From positions 1-35,966 of the forward strand of contig JBMNVE010000012.1 of assembly GCA_050946655.1 (NCBI GenBank): DNA of 35,966 nucleotides. Reading direction: 5' to 3'. The DNA is from JAXGRD01 sp050946655. GTDB lineage: Bacteria > Bacillota > Clostridia > Peptostreptococcales > Anaerovoracaceae. The position numbers and the translations under genes are program-made. The stretch's first letter is position 1. Every line of letters starts with the position of its first letter. The notes under the pieces are model-generated. The model searched no databases, had not been told where the DNA came from, and was given only the letters and a program-made list of their open reading frames with translations. Below, in pieces: positions 15,891 through 23,744 of this stretch.

Positions 15891-16277
15891 TTGAACATGG
15901 ACAATTACGAACACATCAATGAAAAGGAACTGGGCTCTGTCAAAATATCCGACGAAGTGATGGCTGTATGCGCCACCAACGCCACCCTGCGAACACCGGG
16001 AGTTGCCGGCCTTACCGGCGGGATCACCGATTCCATATCGGAGACCATTTTAGGTAAAGAATCCATATCCAAGGGGATCAAAGTCAATCAGACCGATGAC
16101 GGCATCATTTTGGATGTCTATGTGGTGGTGGACTACGGGGTGAAAATTCCGGTTGTGGCCTGGGACGTTCAGACCAACGTAAAGGAAGAACTTGAGACCA
16201 TGACCAGTCGTCCGGTTCTGGCGGTGAACATACACGTACAGGGAGTAGAACAACCCAAGGAAGAGGACATAGAATGA
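15891..16277 (+). CDS. Asp23/Gls24 family envelope stress protein
   Basis: A 128-residue protein of the Asp23/Gls24 (YloU/YqhY-like) family, recognised by GSVKISDEVMAVCATNATLRTPGVAGL and the later DVYVVVDYGVKIPVVAWDVQ segment. YqhY-type members sit upstream of nusB in Firmicutes and have been linked to acetyl-CoA carboxylase control in Bacillus; the role here is inferred from position only. TTG 15891 is favoured because GAGG (15881-15884) is six bases upstream; the alternative ATG 15897 would be twelve away. The gene overlaps nusB by four bases. Confidence 0.88.
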   Translation: MNMDNYEHINEKELGSVKISDEVMAVCATNATLRTPGVAGLTGGITDSISETILGKESISKGIKVNQTDDGIILDVYVVVDYGVKIPVVAWDVQTNVKEELETMTSRPVLAVNIHVQGVEQPKEEDIE

Positions 16278-16672
16278 ACAGGAAAGAAGCGAGGGAGCTG
16301 CTGATGCAGATGGTCTTTCAAATGGAGGCGCAGGCAGATACAGGCATCCCTCTCATGGAGACCCTTATGAGGGACAGAGCCATTGACGAAACACAAAAGG
16401 AGTACCTATATACCTCCTTCCGTACCATCGTGGAACATAAGGATGAAATCGATGACATCATCAATAAATACTCTGAGAAGTGGACAGTAAAGCGAATGCC
16501 CAGGGCGGACCTGGCTGTAGTGAGAGTAGCGGTAGGGGAGGCCCTGTTCAGCCCGGATATCCCTGCAGCAGTAGCCATTAACGAAGCGGTGAATTTGGCA
16601 AAGGAATACGGCAGTGACAGTACACCTAAGTTTGTCAATGGTCTGCTGGGAAAGATCGTCAAAGATGGATAG
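16274..16672 (+). CDS. nusB: Transcription antitermination factor NusB
   Basis: A 132-residue all-helical RNA-binding protein of normal length. N-terminal MNRKEARELLMQMVFQMEAQ and C-terminal AVAINEAVNLAKEYGSDSTPKFVNGLLGKI match NusB. It binds the boxA of rRNA leaders with NusE/S10 to prevent premature termination. An ATGA overlap with the Asp23-family gene couples translation, and its end overlaps the next start by eight bases. Confidence 0.95.
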   Translation: MNRKEARELLMQMVFQMEAQADTGIPLMETLMRDRAIDETQKEYLYTSFRTIVEHKDEIDDIINKYSEKWTVKRMPRADLAVVRVAVGEALFSPDIPAAVAINEAVNLAKEYGSDSTPKFVNGLLGKIVKDG

Positions 16673-17552
16673 AGAAGTTGTTCTGGGGATCGATACCAGC
16701 AACTATACCACGTCCGTGGCCCTCGTCACTAAGTCTGAGATCTTGGCAGATGAAAGGAAGATGCTGGAAGTGAGAGAGGGGGAGAGAGGGTTGCGTCAAT
16801 CCGATGCACTTTTTCAACACGTCCGGGTGCTCCCTAATCTCTTAGAATCTCTCATGAAAGGATATGGCGGAAGCATATCGGCGGTAGCCGCTGCTTCCCG
16901 ACCCAGACCGGTGAAGGGCTCATATATGCCGGTATTCCTACCGGGTCAATCGGTGGGTAGGAGTATTGCCGCATCTCTTTCCGTTCCGTACTTTGAATTT
17001 TCTCATCAGGAGGGCCATATCGAGGCAATCCTGCCCGATGGATGGAAAAATTTTCACTGTTTCCACATGAGCGGAGGCACCACAGAACTGCTTTCCGTAA
17101 AAAACGGAAATATCCGCATCATCGGCGGGAGCAAAGATATTTCCATAGGCCAGCTGATCGATCGCATCGGTGTGGATATGGGCTTTACCTTCCCTGCGGG
17201 AAGAGAAATGGACAAGCTGGCAGGGGCACATAGGCCGTCCGGATTGCTTAAAAAAATCCCTGTAAAGGACAGGTGGATGAACCTTTCGGGAATGGAGACC
17301 CAGTGCCGGAGAGCCCTGGAAAGGGGAGCGGAGAAGGGGCCGCTGGCTGCCGAAATCTTTGCCGGTATCGCAGAAGGGATATGCAAGATCACAGGAGAAG
17401 ATAGGACCCTTCTGGCCGGGGGTGTTTCTTCCAGCCGAACCTTGAAAGGCCTTCTTGCAGAGAAAGATCATCTCCGGTTTCCCCCAGGGGACCTGGGAAG
17501 AGATAATGCCGTTGGAATTGCACGTCTTGGAGGAAAACAAATATGGCGGTAA
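16665..17552 (+). CDS. Kae1/TsaD-like paralogue (O-sialoglycoprotein endopeptidase family)
   Basis: A 295-residue protein of the ASKHA/Kae1 superfamily, shorter than true TsaD (about 335-340). It opens with LGIDTSNYTTSVAL, keeps a metal-site-like HQEGH (His114, His118; TsaD has HMEGH), and has SGGTTELLSV (136-145) where TsaD has SGGHTEL, so one conserved His is replaced by Thr. GREMDKLAG and DNAVGIARLG are also family-like. An upstream in-frame start at 16614 lies inside nusB; ATG 16665 matches the family N-terminus. The nusB-xseA position is typical of Clostridia. It is probably not the t6A synthase itself, and its function is unknown. Confidence 0.8.
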   Translation: MDREVVLGIDTSNYTTSVALVTKSEILADERKMLEVREGERGLRQSDALFQHVRVLPNLLESLMKGYGGSISAVAAASRPRPVKGSYMPVFLPGQSVGRSIAASLSVPYFEFSHQEGHIEAILPDGWKNFHCFHMSGGTTELLSVKNGNIRIIGGSKDISIGQLIDRIGVDMGFTFPAGREMDKLAGAHRPSGLLKKIPVKDRWMNLSGMETQCRRALERGAEKGPLAAEIFAGIAEGICKITGEDRTLLAGGVSSSRTLKGLLAEKDHLRFPPGDLGRDNAVGIARLGGKQIWR

Positions 17553-18769
17553 AGCCGGTCAGTGTATCGCAGCTGAATAGTTACATAAAAAGAATATTGC
17601 AAACCGATCCTCTTTTGGGAAATGTTTCTGTGGTTGGGGAAATCTCCAACTTGAAGTTCCACCAAAGCGGACATGTGTATTTTTCCCTGAAGGATGCAAC
17701 CAGCAAGATCAACTGTTTTCTTTCTTCGGCTAATCTGGCCCACCTCAGGTATCAGTTGTCGGAAGGCATGGAAATCACCGCTTCCGGATACATCTCCGTC
17801 TATGAACCGGGAGGATACTATTCTCTCAATGTGAAAGATGTATCTGTTGCCGGCATGGGGAACCTGGCCATTGCTTTTGAGAAATTAAAGGAAAAACTGT
17901 CGAAAGAAGGGCTTTTCTCACCGGAGCACAAGAAGGCGATTCCCACATTTCCTGAAAAGATAGCGGTCATTACCGCTGAAACCGGGGCGGCAGTGCGGGA
18001 TATCGTCAAAATCATCACGGAAAAGAACGATTACGTGGATATCCTCATCTATCCGGTGACCGTTCAGGGGCCCAAGGCAGCAGGTGAGATCTCAGAAGGG
18101 ATCAAGGAAGTAAATGAGCGGTTCCCGGAAACGGATACCATCATCGTAGGCAGAGGGGGCGGCTCCATGGAGGATCTGTGGGCATTCAACGAAGAACTGG
18201 TTGCAAGAGCCATTTACGCATCTGAAATCCCCATCATTTCTGCGGTAGGCCATGAAGTGGACTTCACCATAGCCGACTTTGTAGCCGATCTGCGTGCAGA
18301 GACACCGACGGCAGCAGCGGATGTAGCTGTCCCCGATATGGACCAGGTGAGGCAGCATGTGGCGGATCTATCGTCGGATCTTAAAATGGGAGTGAGCGCT
18401 GTTTTGGATCGAAAGGCCGAAAGACTGGGGAGAATGAACTTGGACTTATTTGCAAGGATGATCCGCAGCAAAATCCAATACGAGGAAATACGAACCGTGC
18501 AGATTAAGAGTAAAATAGAGGAGCTGATAAAAGGGAAGGTCCACGAGGAGAGGGCTAGAATCGATTTGATCAGATCCAGGCTGGAAGGGGCAAGCCCCAT
18601 CCGCATCATGGAGCGAGGCTACAGCGCAGTGACATTCCCCGACGGTAGGCCGGTAAAGGGAGTTTCTCAGATCCGCAAAGGAGATGATCTATCTTTACAC
18701 ATGGCAGACGGCAGAGCAGATATAAAGGTAAAAGGGATACAAGTGGAAGGAAGCAGGAAAGAGCGATGA
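17543..18769 (+). CDS. xseA: Exodeoxyribonuclease VII large subunit
   Basis: A 408-residue protein. An N-terminal OB-fold (VSQLNSYIKRILQTDPLLGNVSVVGEISNL, about residues 5-100) precedes the XseA nuclease core with AVITAETGAAVRDI, IIVGRGGGSMEDLWAFN and ISAVGHEVDFTIADFVADLRAETPTAAA. The C-terminal helical region binds several XseB subunits. The complex degrades single-stranded DNA processively to oligonucleotides. It overlaps the Kae1-like gene by ten bases and xseB by four. Confidence 0.96.
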   Translation: MAVKPVSVSQLNSYIKRILQTDPLLGNVSVVGEISNLKFHQSGHVYFSLKDATSKINCFLSSANLAHLRYQLSEGMEITASGYISVYEPGGYYSLNVKDVSVAGMGNLAIAFEKLKEKLSKEGLFSPEHKKAIPTFPEKIAVITAETGAAVRDIVKIITEKNDYVDILIYPVTVQGPKAAGEISEGIKEVNERFPETDTIIVGRGGGSMEDLWAFNEELVARAIYASEIPIISAVGHEVDFTIADFVADLRAETPTAAADVAVPDMDQVRQHVADLSSDLKMGVSAVLDRKAERLGRMNLDLFARMIRSKIQYEEIRTVQIKSKIEELIKGKVHEERARIDLIRSRLEGASPIRIMERGYSAVTFPDGRPVKGVSQIRKGDDLSLHMADGRADIKVKGIQVEGSRKER

Positions 18770-18963
18770 AAGAAACCAATAAACTCTCCTTTGAGGAAGC
18801 GTTGAAAAAACTGGAAGAAACAGCGGCAAACCTGGAAAAAGACCATATCACACTGGATGAGGCGATAAAAAGTTATGAGCAGGGAATTGTGTATTACAAT
18901 CAATGTGAAGAAATTTTGAAAAACGCATCACAAAAGATTGAAACGGTAAAGGATAAGGTATGA
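18766..18963 (+). CDS. xseB: Exodeoxyribonuclease VII small subunit
   Basis: A 65-residue helical-hairpin protein, LSFEEALKKLEETAANLEKD and ITLDEAIKSYEQGI being the XseB signature. It binds the XseA C-terminal region. ATGA overlaps occur at both ends, tying it to xseA and the prenyl synthase. Confidence 0.94.
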   Translation: MKETNKLSFEEALKKLEETAANLEKDHITLDEAIKSYEQGIVYYNQCEEILKNASQKIETVKDKV

Positions 18964-19859
18964 TCATGGACAAGGATTATAGACGATATAAAGAACTTCT
19001 GGAAATGTATTTGGTGGACTTTCTTCCCGATGTGGATCAAAAGAGCAAGACTGTCTACGAAGCCATGAAGTACTCCCTCATGGCGGGGGGGAAGCGGATC
19101 CGACCGGCTCTCCTTTTGGGTGCCTGCGAGTTCTGTGGCGGAGAAATCAAATCCGCACTTCCCTATGCCTGTGCCCTTGAATATGTCCATACCTATTCTC
19201 TCATCCATGATGACCTTCCCAGCATGGATGACGATGAGATGCGCAGGGGCGTGGAAACCAACCACATCGTGTATGGGGAGGCTATCGCTATCCTCGCCGG
19301 GGATGGGCTGCTCAACACTGCCTTTGAGATCATGTATAAGGATATGTTCCTGTACTTCGATGATACAGAACGTCTAAAAAAAAGGATACGCGCCGCTTAC
19401 GAGATCGCCAAGGGTGCCGGTTGCGGCGGAATGATCGCAGGTCAAACCGCAGACATTGAGGCGGAAGGAAAGACGTGTACCGGAGAGTTCCTGGACTACA
19501 TCAACATCAACAAAACGGGGGCTTTGATCATGGCAGCGGTGAGAGCGGGAGCACACATCGGACGTGCCGATGAGGAAACCATGGACAGATTGACCAATTA
19601 TGCCGAATGTCTCGGCTTAGCCTTCCAGATCTCCGATGACATCCTGGACATTACAGGAGATGAACGGGAAATGGGCAAATTGGCCATGAAGGATAAAGAA
19701 AAGGGGAAGGCAACCTATCCTGAAATATACGGCCTGGATGAGTCCTATAGAAAGGTCCAGGAATTGACCGATACTGCTTTGGAGATCATGGCACCCTATT
19801 ATGATAACGCAGAATTTTTCAACAACCTTGTAATCAACATGGCGGAAAGGACGAAATGA
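18960..19859 (+). CDS. ispA: Polyprenyl synthetase (farnesyl/geranyl diphosphate synthase type)
   Basis: A 299-residue trans-prenyltransferase. The first Asp-rich motif is in SLIHDDLPSMDDDEMRRG, the second in FQISDDILDITGD, and GGKRIRPAL binds the allylic diphosphate. It condenses IPP with DMAPP/GPP, giving C15 or possibly longer products. Length and location between xseB and dxs fit FPP synthase. Product length cannot be certified from sequence. Two ATGs lie at 18960 and 18966; the first overlaps the xseB stop. Confidence 0.93.
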   Translation: MIMDKDYRRYKELLEMYLVDFLPDVDQKSKTVYEAMKYSLMAGGKRIRPALLLGACEFCGGEIKSALPYACALEYVHTYSLIHDDLPSMDDDEMRRGVETNHIVYGEAIAILAGDGLLNTAFEIMYKDMFLYFDDTERLKKRIRAAYEIAKGAGCGGMIAGQTADIEAEGKTCTGEFLDYININKTGALIMAAVRAGAHIGRADEETMDRLTNYAECLGLAFQISDDILDITGDEREMGKLAMKDKEKGKATYPEIYGLDESYRKVQELTDTALEIMAPYYDNAEFFNNLVINMAERTK

Positions 19860-21712
19860 GGAAACAACTGACAGAACGAAATTTCCCCCTGGAACTGAAA
19901 ACAATGTCCATAAGGGAAATGGAACTGCTTGCAGTGGAGATCAGAGATTTTCTGATCAGCAATATATCCAAGACCGGTGGTCACCTTGCATCCAATCTGG
20001 GGGTGGTAGAGCTTTCCATCGCCCTCCATGGGTGTTTTGATACGCCTAAGGACAAGATCGTATGGGACGTGGGACATCAGTCCTACGTCCACAAGATCCT
20101 CACAGGGCGAGCGGACAGGTTTGAGAGCCTTCGCAAGATGGGGGGCTTAAGCGGCTTTCCCAAACGACAGGAAAGCGAATATGATACCTACGACACCGGA
20201 CATGCCAGCACGTCCATCTCTGCTGTGTTAGGGATGGCGGTGGCACGAGATCTTTCGGGGGGTGACTTTGAAACCGTTGCAGTCATCGGGGATGGCGCCA
20301 TGACCGGAGGACTCGCTTATGAAGGTTTGAATAACCTTGGAGCGACCAAGACCAAAGCCATCGTGGTTTTGAACGATAACAATATGTCCATCGGCGAGAG
20401 CACCGGTGGACTGGCCAATCATTTGAGCAAGCTGAGGGTATCTAAGGGATATTACAGTTTAAAAAAAGAACTGGGCAAGATATTGGATGACATTCCCCTG
20501 GTGGGAAAGAGGATCCACGACGGCTTCGGAAAGGCCCGTGATATTCTCAAATACACCATCGTTAACGGTATCATGTTTGAAGAACTGGGATTCACCTACT
20601 TAGGTCCCATCGACGGACACAATATCCCGGTGCTCATGGAGAACATGGAGTGGGCCAAGGCAGCTGACGGCCCCGTTCTCCTCCACATCATCACCAGAAA
20701 GGGTAAGGGCTATAGAAATGCGGAGCTTCTTCCCGATCGTTTTCACGGAACAGGACCCTTTGACCCGGCCACCGGGACAAACTTGAACCCCTCCGGCCGG
20801 CCCACTTACTCGGAAGTCTTCGGAAAAAAACTGGTGGAGCTGGCAGAAGCGGATGATCGCATTGTGGCAATCACTGCAGCCATGGTAGATGGAACGGGAC
20901 TCGAGGAGTTTTCAAGGAAGTTCCCTCACCGGATATTTGATGTAGGCATTGCGGAAGAACATGCGGTAACCTTCTGTGGAGGCCTTGCCAGCCAGGGAAT
21001 GAGACCGGTGATCAGCGTTTATTCCACATTTTTGCAGCGGGCGTACGATCAGATCATCATAGATGTATGTCTGCAGAACCTTCCGGTCATCTTTGCCATC
21101 GATAGGGCAGGGAATGTAGGCGCCGACGGTGAGACCCACCACGGGATCTTTGACGTGTCCTACCTGAGTCACATCCCCAATCTAACCATCTTTGCTCCCA
21201 GAGATGGGGAAGAGTTGGAACGAATGATGGAGTATGCCCTTACCTTAGATTCTCCGTGTGCCGTGCGATATCCCAGGGGAGAAAGCGGAGAATCATCTTA
21301 CCCGGCTATACCCCTTGCCCATGGTGCTCAAATCATCCGGGAGGGGAAGGATCTGGAGATATGGGCCCTGGGAAACATGGTAAAGACAGGCGGTCAAGTG
21401 ATGGAAAATCTGCAAACGCTAGGATATGATGTGGGCTTGGTGGATCCCCGGTTGATCAAACCTATAGATAAAAAATCTCTCATGGAAAGTGCCCAGCGGA
21501 CCAAAAGGATAGTGACCTTGGAGGACAATGTAAAGATCGGCGGCTTTGGTGATCAGGTTGCGGCAATCCTCAGCAATTCTGATGTTCAGGTGGACGTCAT
21601 TGCATGGCCGGACCGTTTTATTGAACACGGATCCGCCGGCGATTTGTACAGCAAGTACGGCTTGGATGCCACAGCCCTGACGGAAAGGATTCGTGAATGG
21701 ATTGAAGGATAG
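19856..21712 (+). CDS. dxs: 1-deoxy-D-xylulose-5-phosphate synthase
   Basis: A 618-residue thiamine diphosphate enzyme, first step of the MEP isoprenoid pathway (pyruvate + glyceraldehyde 3-phosphate to DXP). Motifs are KIVWDVGHQSYVHKILTGR, the TPP-binding GDGAMTGGLAYEGLNN followed by NDNNMSI, and in the pyrimidine domain DVGIAEEHAVTFCGG and DRAGNVGADGETHHG. It starts four bases inside the prenyl synthase gene, and its end overlaps the tlyA start, so isoprenoid genes are translationally linked. Confidence 0.97.
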   Translation: MRKQLTERNFPLELKTMSIREMELLAVEIRDFLISNISKTGGHLASNLGVVELSIALHGCFDTPKDKIVWDVGHQSYVHKILTGRADRFESLRKMGGLSGFPKRQESEYDTYDTGHASTSISAVLGMAVARDLSGGDFETVAVIGDGAMTGGLAYEGLNNLGATKTKAIVVLNDNNMSIGESTGGLANHLSKLRVSKGYYSLKKELGKILDDIPLVGKRIHDGFGKARDILKYTIVNGIMFEELGFTYLGPIDGHNIPVLMENMEWAKAADGPVLLHIITRKGKGYRNAELLPDRFHGTGPFDPATGTNLNPSGRPTYSEVFGKKLVELAEADDRIVAITAAMVDGTGLEEFSRKFPHRIFDVGIAEEHAVTFCGGLASQGMRPVISVYSTFLQRAYDQIIIDVCLQNLPVIFAIDRAGNVGADGETHHGIFDVSYLSHIPNLTIFAPRDGEELERMMEYALTLDSPCAVRYPRGESGESSYPAIPLAHGAQIIREGKDLEIWALGNMVKTGGQVMENLQTLGYDVGLVDPRLIKPIDKKSLMESAQRTKRIVTLEDNVKIGGFGDQVAAILSNSDVQVDVIAWPDRFIEHGSAGDLYSKYGLDATALTERIREWIEG

Positions 21713-22499
21713 GTTGGATATCGTCCTGGTGAAAAGAGGTTTCTTCTCGGGAAGAGATAAAGCAAAGGCTTCCATCATGGCCGGCATCGTCTATGTGGAC
21801 GGGATGAGGGTAGACAAAAGCGGGACGATGATCCATCAGGATGCGGACATCATGGTGAAGGAAAACCTCTGCCCATACGTGAGTAGGGGTGGTTTGAAGT
21901 TGGAAAAAGCTCTTGAAGTTTTTTCCATCCGGCTGGATGATGTCGTTGCTATAGATATGGGAGCATCCACCGGCGGCTTTACGCATTGCATGTTGGAAAA
22001 GGGTGCAAAAAAAGTATACGCCATCGATGTGGGATACGGTCAACTGGATTACAAGTTGCGGACAGACCCGAAAGTGGTCAATATGGAAAAGACCAATATT
22101 CGCTATCTGGATCCTGAGCGCATCGAGGAGAAGGCGGACTTCATCTCCATCGACGTGTCTTTTATTTCCCTCAACTTGATTCTTCCCATCGCCGCAAGGC
22201 ATCTTTCCCAAGATGGCAAAATTGTCTGCCTGGTAAAACCTCAGTTTGAAGCCGGAAGAGATCAGGTGGGGAAGAAGGGGATCGTGCGGGATCCCGCGGT
22301 GCACAAAGAGGTCCTGGAAAAGGTGGTTTCCTATGGAAAGAAATCCGCCCTACACCCTGCAGGTCTCACCTTTTCGCCTGTTACGGGGACCAAGGGGAAC
22401 ATCGAATATTTGTTGTACTTTACGAAGAAATTTGTTAGTATTGACGTGTACGATCTGATTGACGATACAGTAAAAAACTCACATGAAAAGTTAGAATGA
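21693..22499 (+). CDS. tlyA: TlyA family rRNA 2-prime-O-methyltransferase (S4 + FtsJ domains)
   Basis: A 268-residue protein with an N-terminal S4 RNA-binding domain (DRLDIVLVKRGFFSGRDKAK) and a FtsJ-like methyltransferase domain whose SAM motif is AIDMGASTGGFTHCML. TlyA methylates 16S/23S rRNA riboses in mycobacteria; clostridial members are often labelled hemolysin A on weak grounds. The GTG at 21693, within the end of dxs, is preferred over TTG 21702 because GGAAAGG lies five bases upstream of it. In many Clostridia nadK, argR and recN follow; here they do not. Confidence 0.93.
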   Translation: MNGLKDRLDIVLVKRGFFSGRDKAKASIMAGIVYVDGMRVDKSGTMIHQDADIMVKENLCPYVSRGGLKLEKALEVFSIRLDDVVAIDMGASTGGFTHCMLEKGAKKVYAIDVGYGQLDYKLRTDPKVVNMEKTNIRYLDPERIEEKADFISIDVSFISLNLILPIAARHLSQDGKIVCLVKPQFEAGRDQVGKKGIVRDPAVHKEVLEKVVSYGKKSALHPAGLTFSPVTGTKGNIEYLLYFTKKFVSIDVYDLIDDTVKNSHEKLE

Positions 22500-22515
22500 T
22501 TCAATGTGGTAATAC

Positions 22516-22521
22516 TATAAT
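22516..22521 (+). promoter_or_regulatory. Possible -10 box of the aminotransferase gene
   Basis: TATAAT lies 18 bp before the aminotransferase ATG. The nearest -35 candidate, TTAGAA (22491-22496), is 19 bases away, which is long. It would give a separate promoter after the tlyA operon. No terminator hairpin is visible in this 39-bp gap. Confidence 0.3.
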
Positions 22522-22538
22522 CGGAAAAGGAGAGCGAA

Positions 22539-23729
22539 ATGCAACTATCCAACAGAGTGCTATCCATGCACAACTCACCCATCAGAAAGTTCAACGTTTT
22601 TGGTATTCAGGCCAAAGAAAAAGGAAAAAAAGTATATCATCTAAACATCGGCCAGCCTGATGTAGAAACCCCGGATTGCTTCATGGAAGCAATCAAAGAC
22701 TTCGACAACAAGGTAATTGCCTATGCGGAATCCGGCGGCATGACCGTGCTTCAGGATGCCATCATCGACTATTTCAAGCGCTATGATATGACCTACGAGA
22801 GAAAGAATATCATGGTCACCAACGGTGGGTCGGAAGCCCTCAACATGGCCTTCTTGTCCATTTTGAATCCGGGAGATGAGGTGCTTATCGCAGAACCTTT
22901 TTACACCAACTACCACACCTTTGTCACGGCAGCGGATGGGAAAGTCGTGCCCATCACCACCAAGGCAGAAGAAGGCTATGCCTATGCGGATAGGGAAAAG
23001 ATCGAAAAAGTGATCACCCCCAAAACCAAGGCGATCATATGCATTACCCCCGGAAATCCCACGGGAAACGTGCTCACCTTGGATGAGATGAAACTCATCG
23101 GACAGATCGCAAAAGAACATGACTTGTGGATCATTGCAGACGAGGTCTATCGAGAGTTTGTTTACGACGGAAGAGATGTTACCTCATTCGGTATGCTGGA
23201 TGAAATTGCAGACAGATTGATCATTGTGGACTCCGTATCTAAGCGATTCTCTGCATGCGGAGCCAGGATCGGTTGCATCGTTACAAAGAATCAGGACTTT
23301 TTGGACAACGCCATGAAGATCGCCCAGGGGAGGCTTTGTTCTCCCACCATCGAACAGATCGGCGCCGCAGCCATGTATCAGTTGGATGACGACTACTACA
23401 GGGAAGTACGGGCAGAGTACGAAGGCAGGAGAGACGTGGTCTACGAAGAGTTGATGAAAATCCCCGGAGTAGTTTGCCAAAAGCCGGGAGGCGCATTCTA
23501 CATGACGGCAAAACTTCCCGTTGATGACATCGAAAAGTTTCTCATGTTCCTGCTGACAGAGTTCAGTGACAACAATGAAACGGTCATGTTCGCGCCGGCG
23601 GAAGGGTTTTATGGAACACCGGGTCTCGGCAAGGATGAAATGCGGATCGCCTACGTCCTGAACAAGGAAGACATGCGCAGAGGAGTGGAACTGATCAGGC
23701 TTGGGATCGAGGCATATAACAAGAAATAG
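22539..23729 (+). CDS. Class I pyridoxal-phosphate aminotransferase (aspartate aminotransferase-like)
   Basis: A 396-residue fold-type I PLP enzyme. Recognisable segments are VYHLNIGQPDVETP (substrate end), VTNGGSEALNMAF (PLP phosphate), ITPGNPTGNVLT (conserved Asn), IIADEVYREFVYDG (Asp and Tyr) and the Schiff-base lysine in VDSVSKRFSACGARIG. Family Ib members act on aspartate, alanine or aromatic amino acids with 2-oxoglutarate, and the exact donor cannot be assigned here. AAAGGAG precedes the ATG. It stands between tlyA and mutS and is followed after 15 bp by mutS, so it may be co-transcribed with the repair genes without functional connection. Confidence 0.9.
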   Translation: MQLSNRVLSMHNSPIRKFNVFGIQAKEKGKKVYHLNIGQPDVETPDCFMEAIKDFDNKVIAYAESGGMTVLQDAIIDYFKRYDMTYERKNIMVTNGGSEALNMAFLSILNPGDEVLIAEPFYTNYHTFVTAADGKVVPITTKAEEGYAYADREKIEKVITPKTKAIICITPGNPTGNVLTLDEMKLIGQIAKEHDLWIIADEVYREFVYDGRDVTSFGMLDEIADRLIIVDSVSKRFSACGARIGCIVTKNQDFLDNAMKIAQGRLCSPTIEQIGAAAMYQLDDDYYREVRAEYEGRRDVVYEELMKIPGVVCQKPGGAFYMTAKLPVDDIEKFLMFLLTEFSDNNETVMFAPAEGFYGTPGLGKDEMRIAYVLNKEDMRRGVELIRLGIEAYNKK

Positions 23730-23744
23730 GAAGGATAACAGTAA

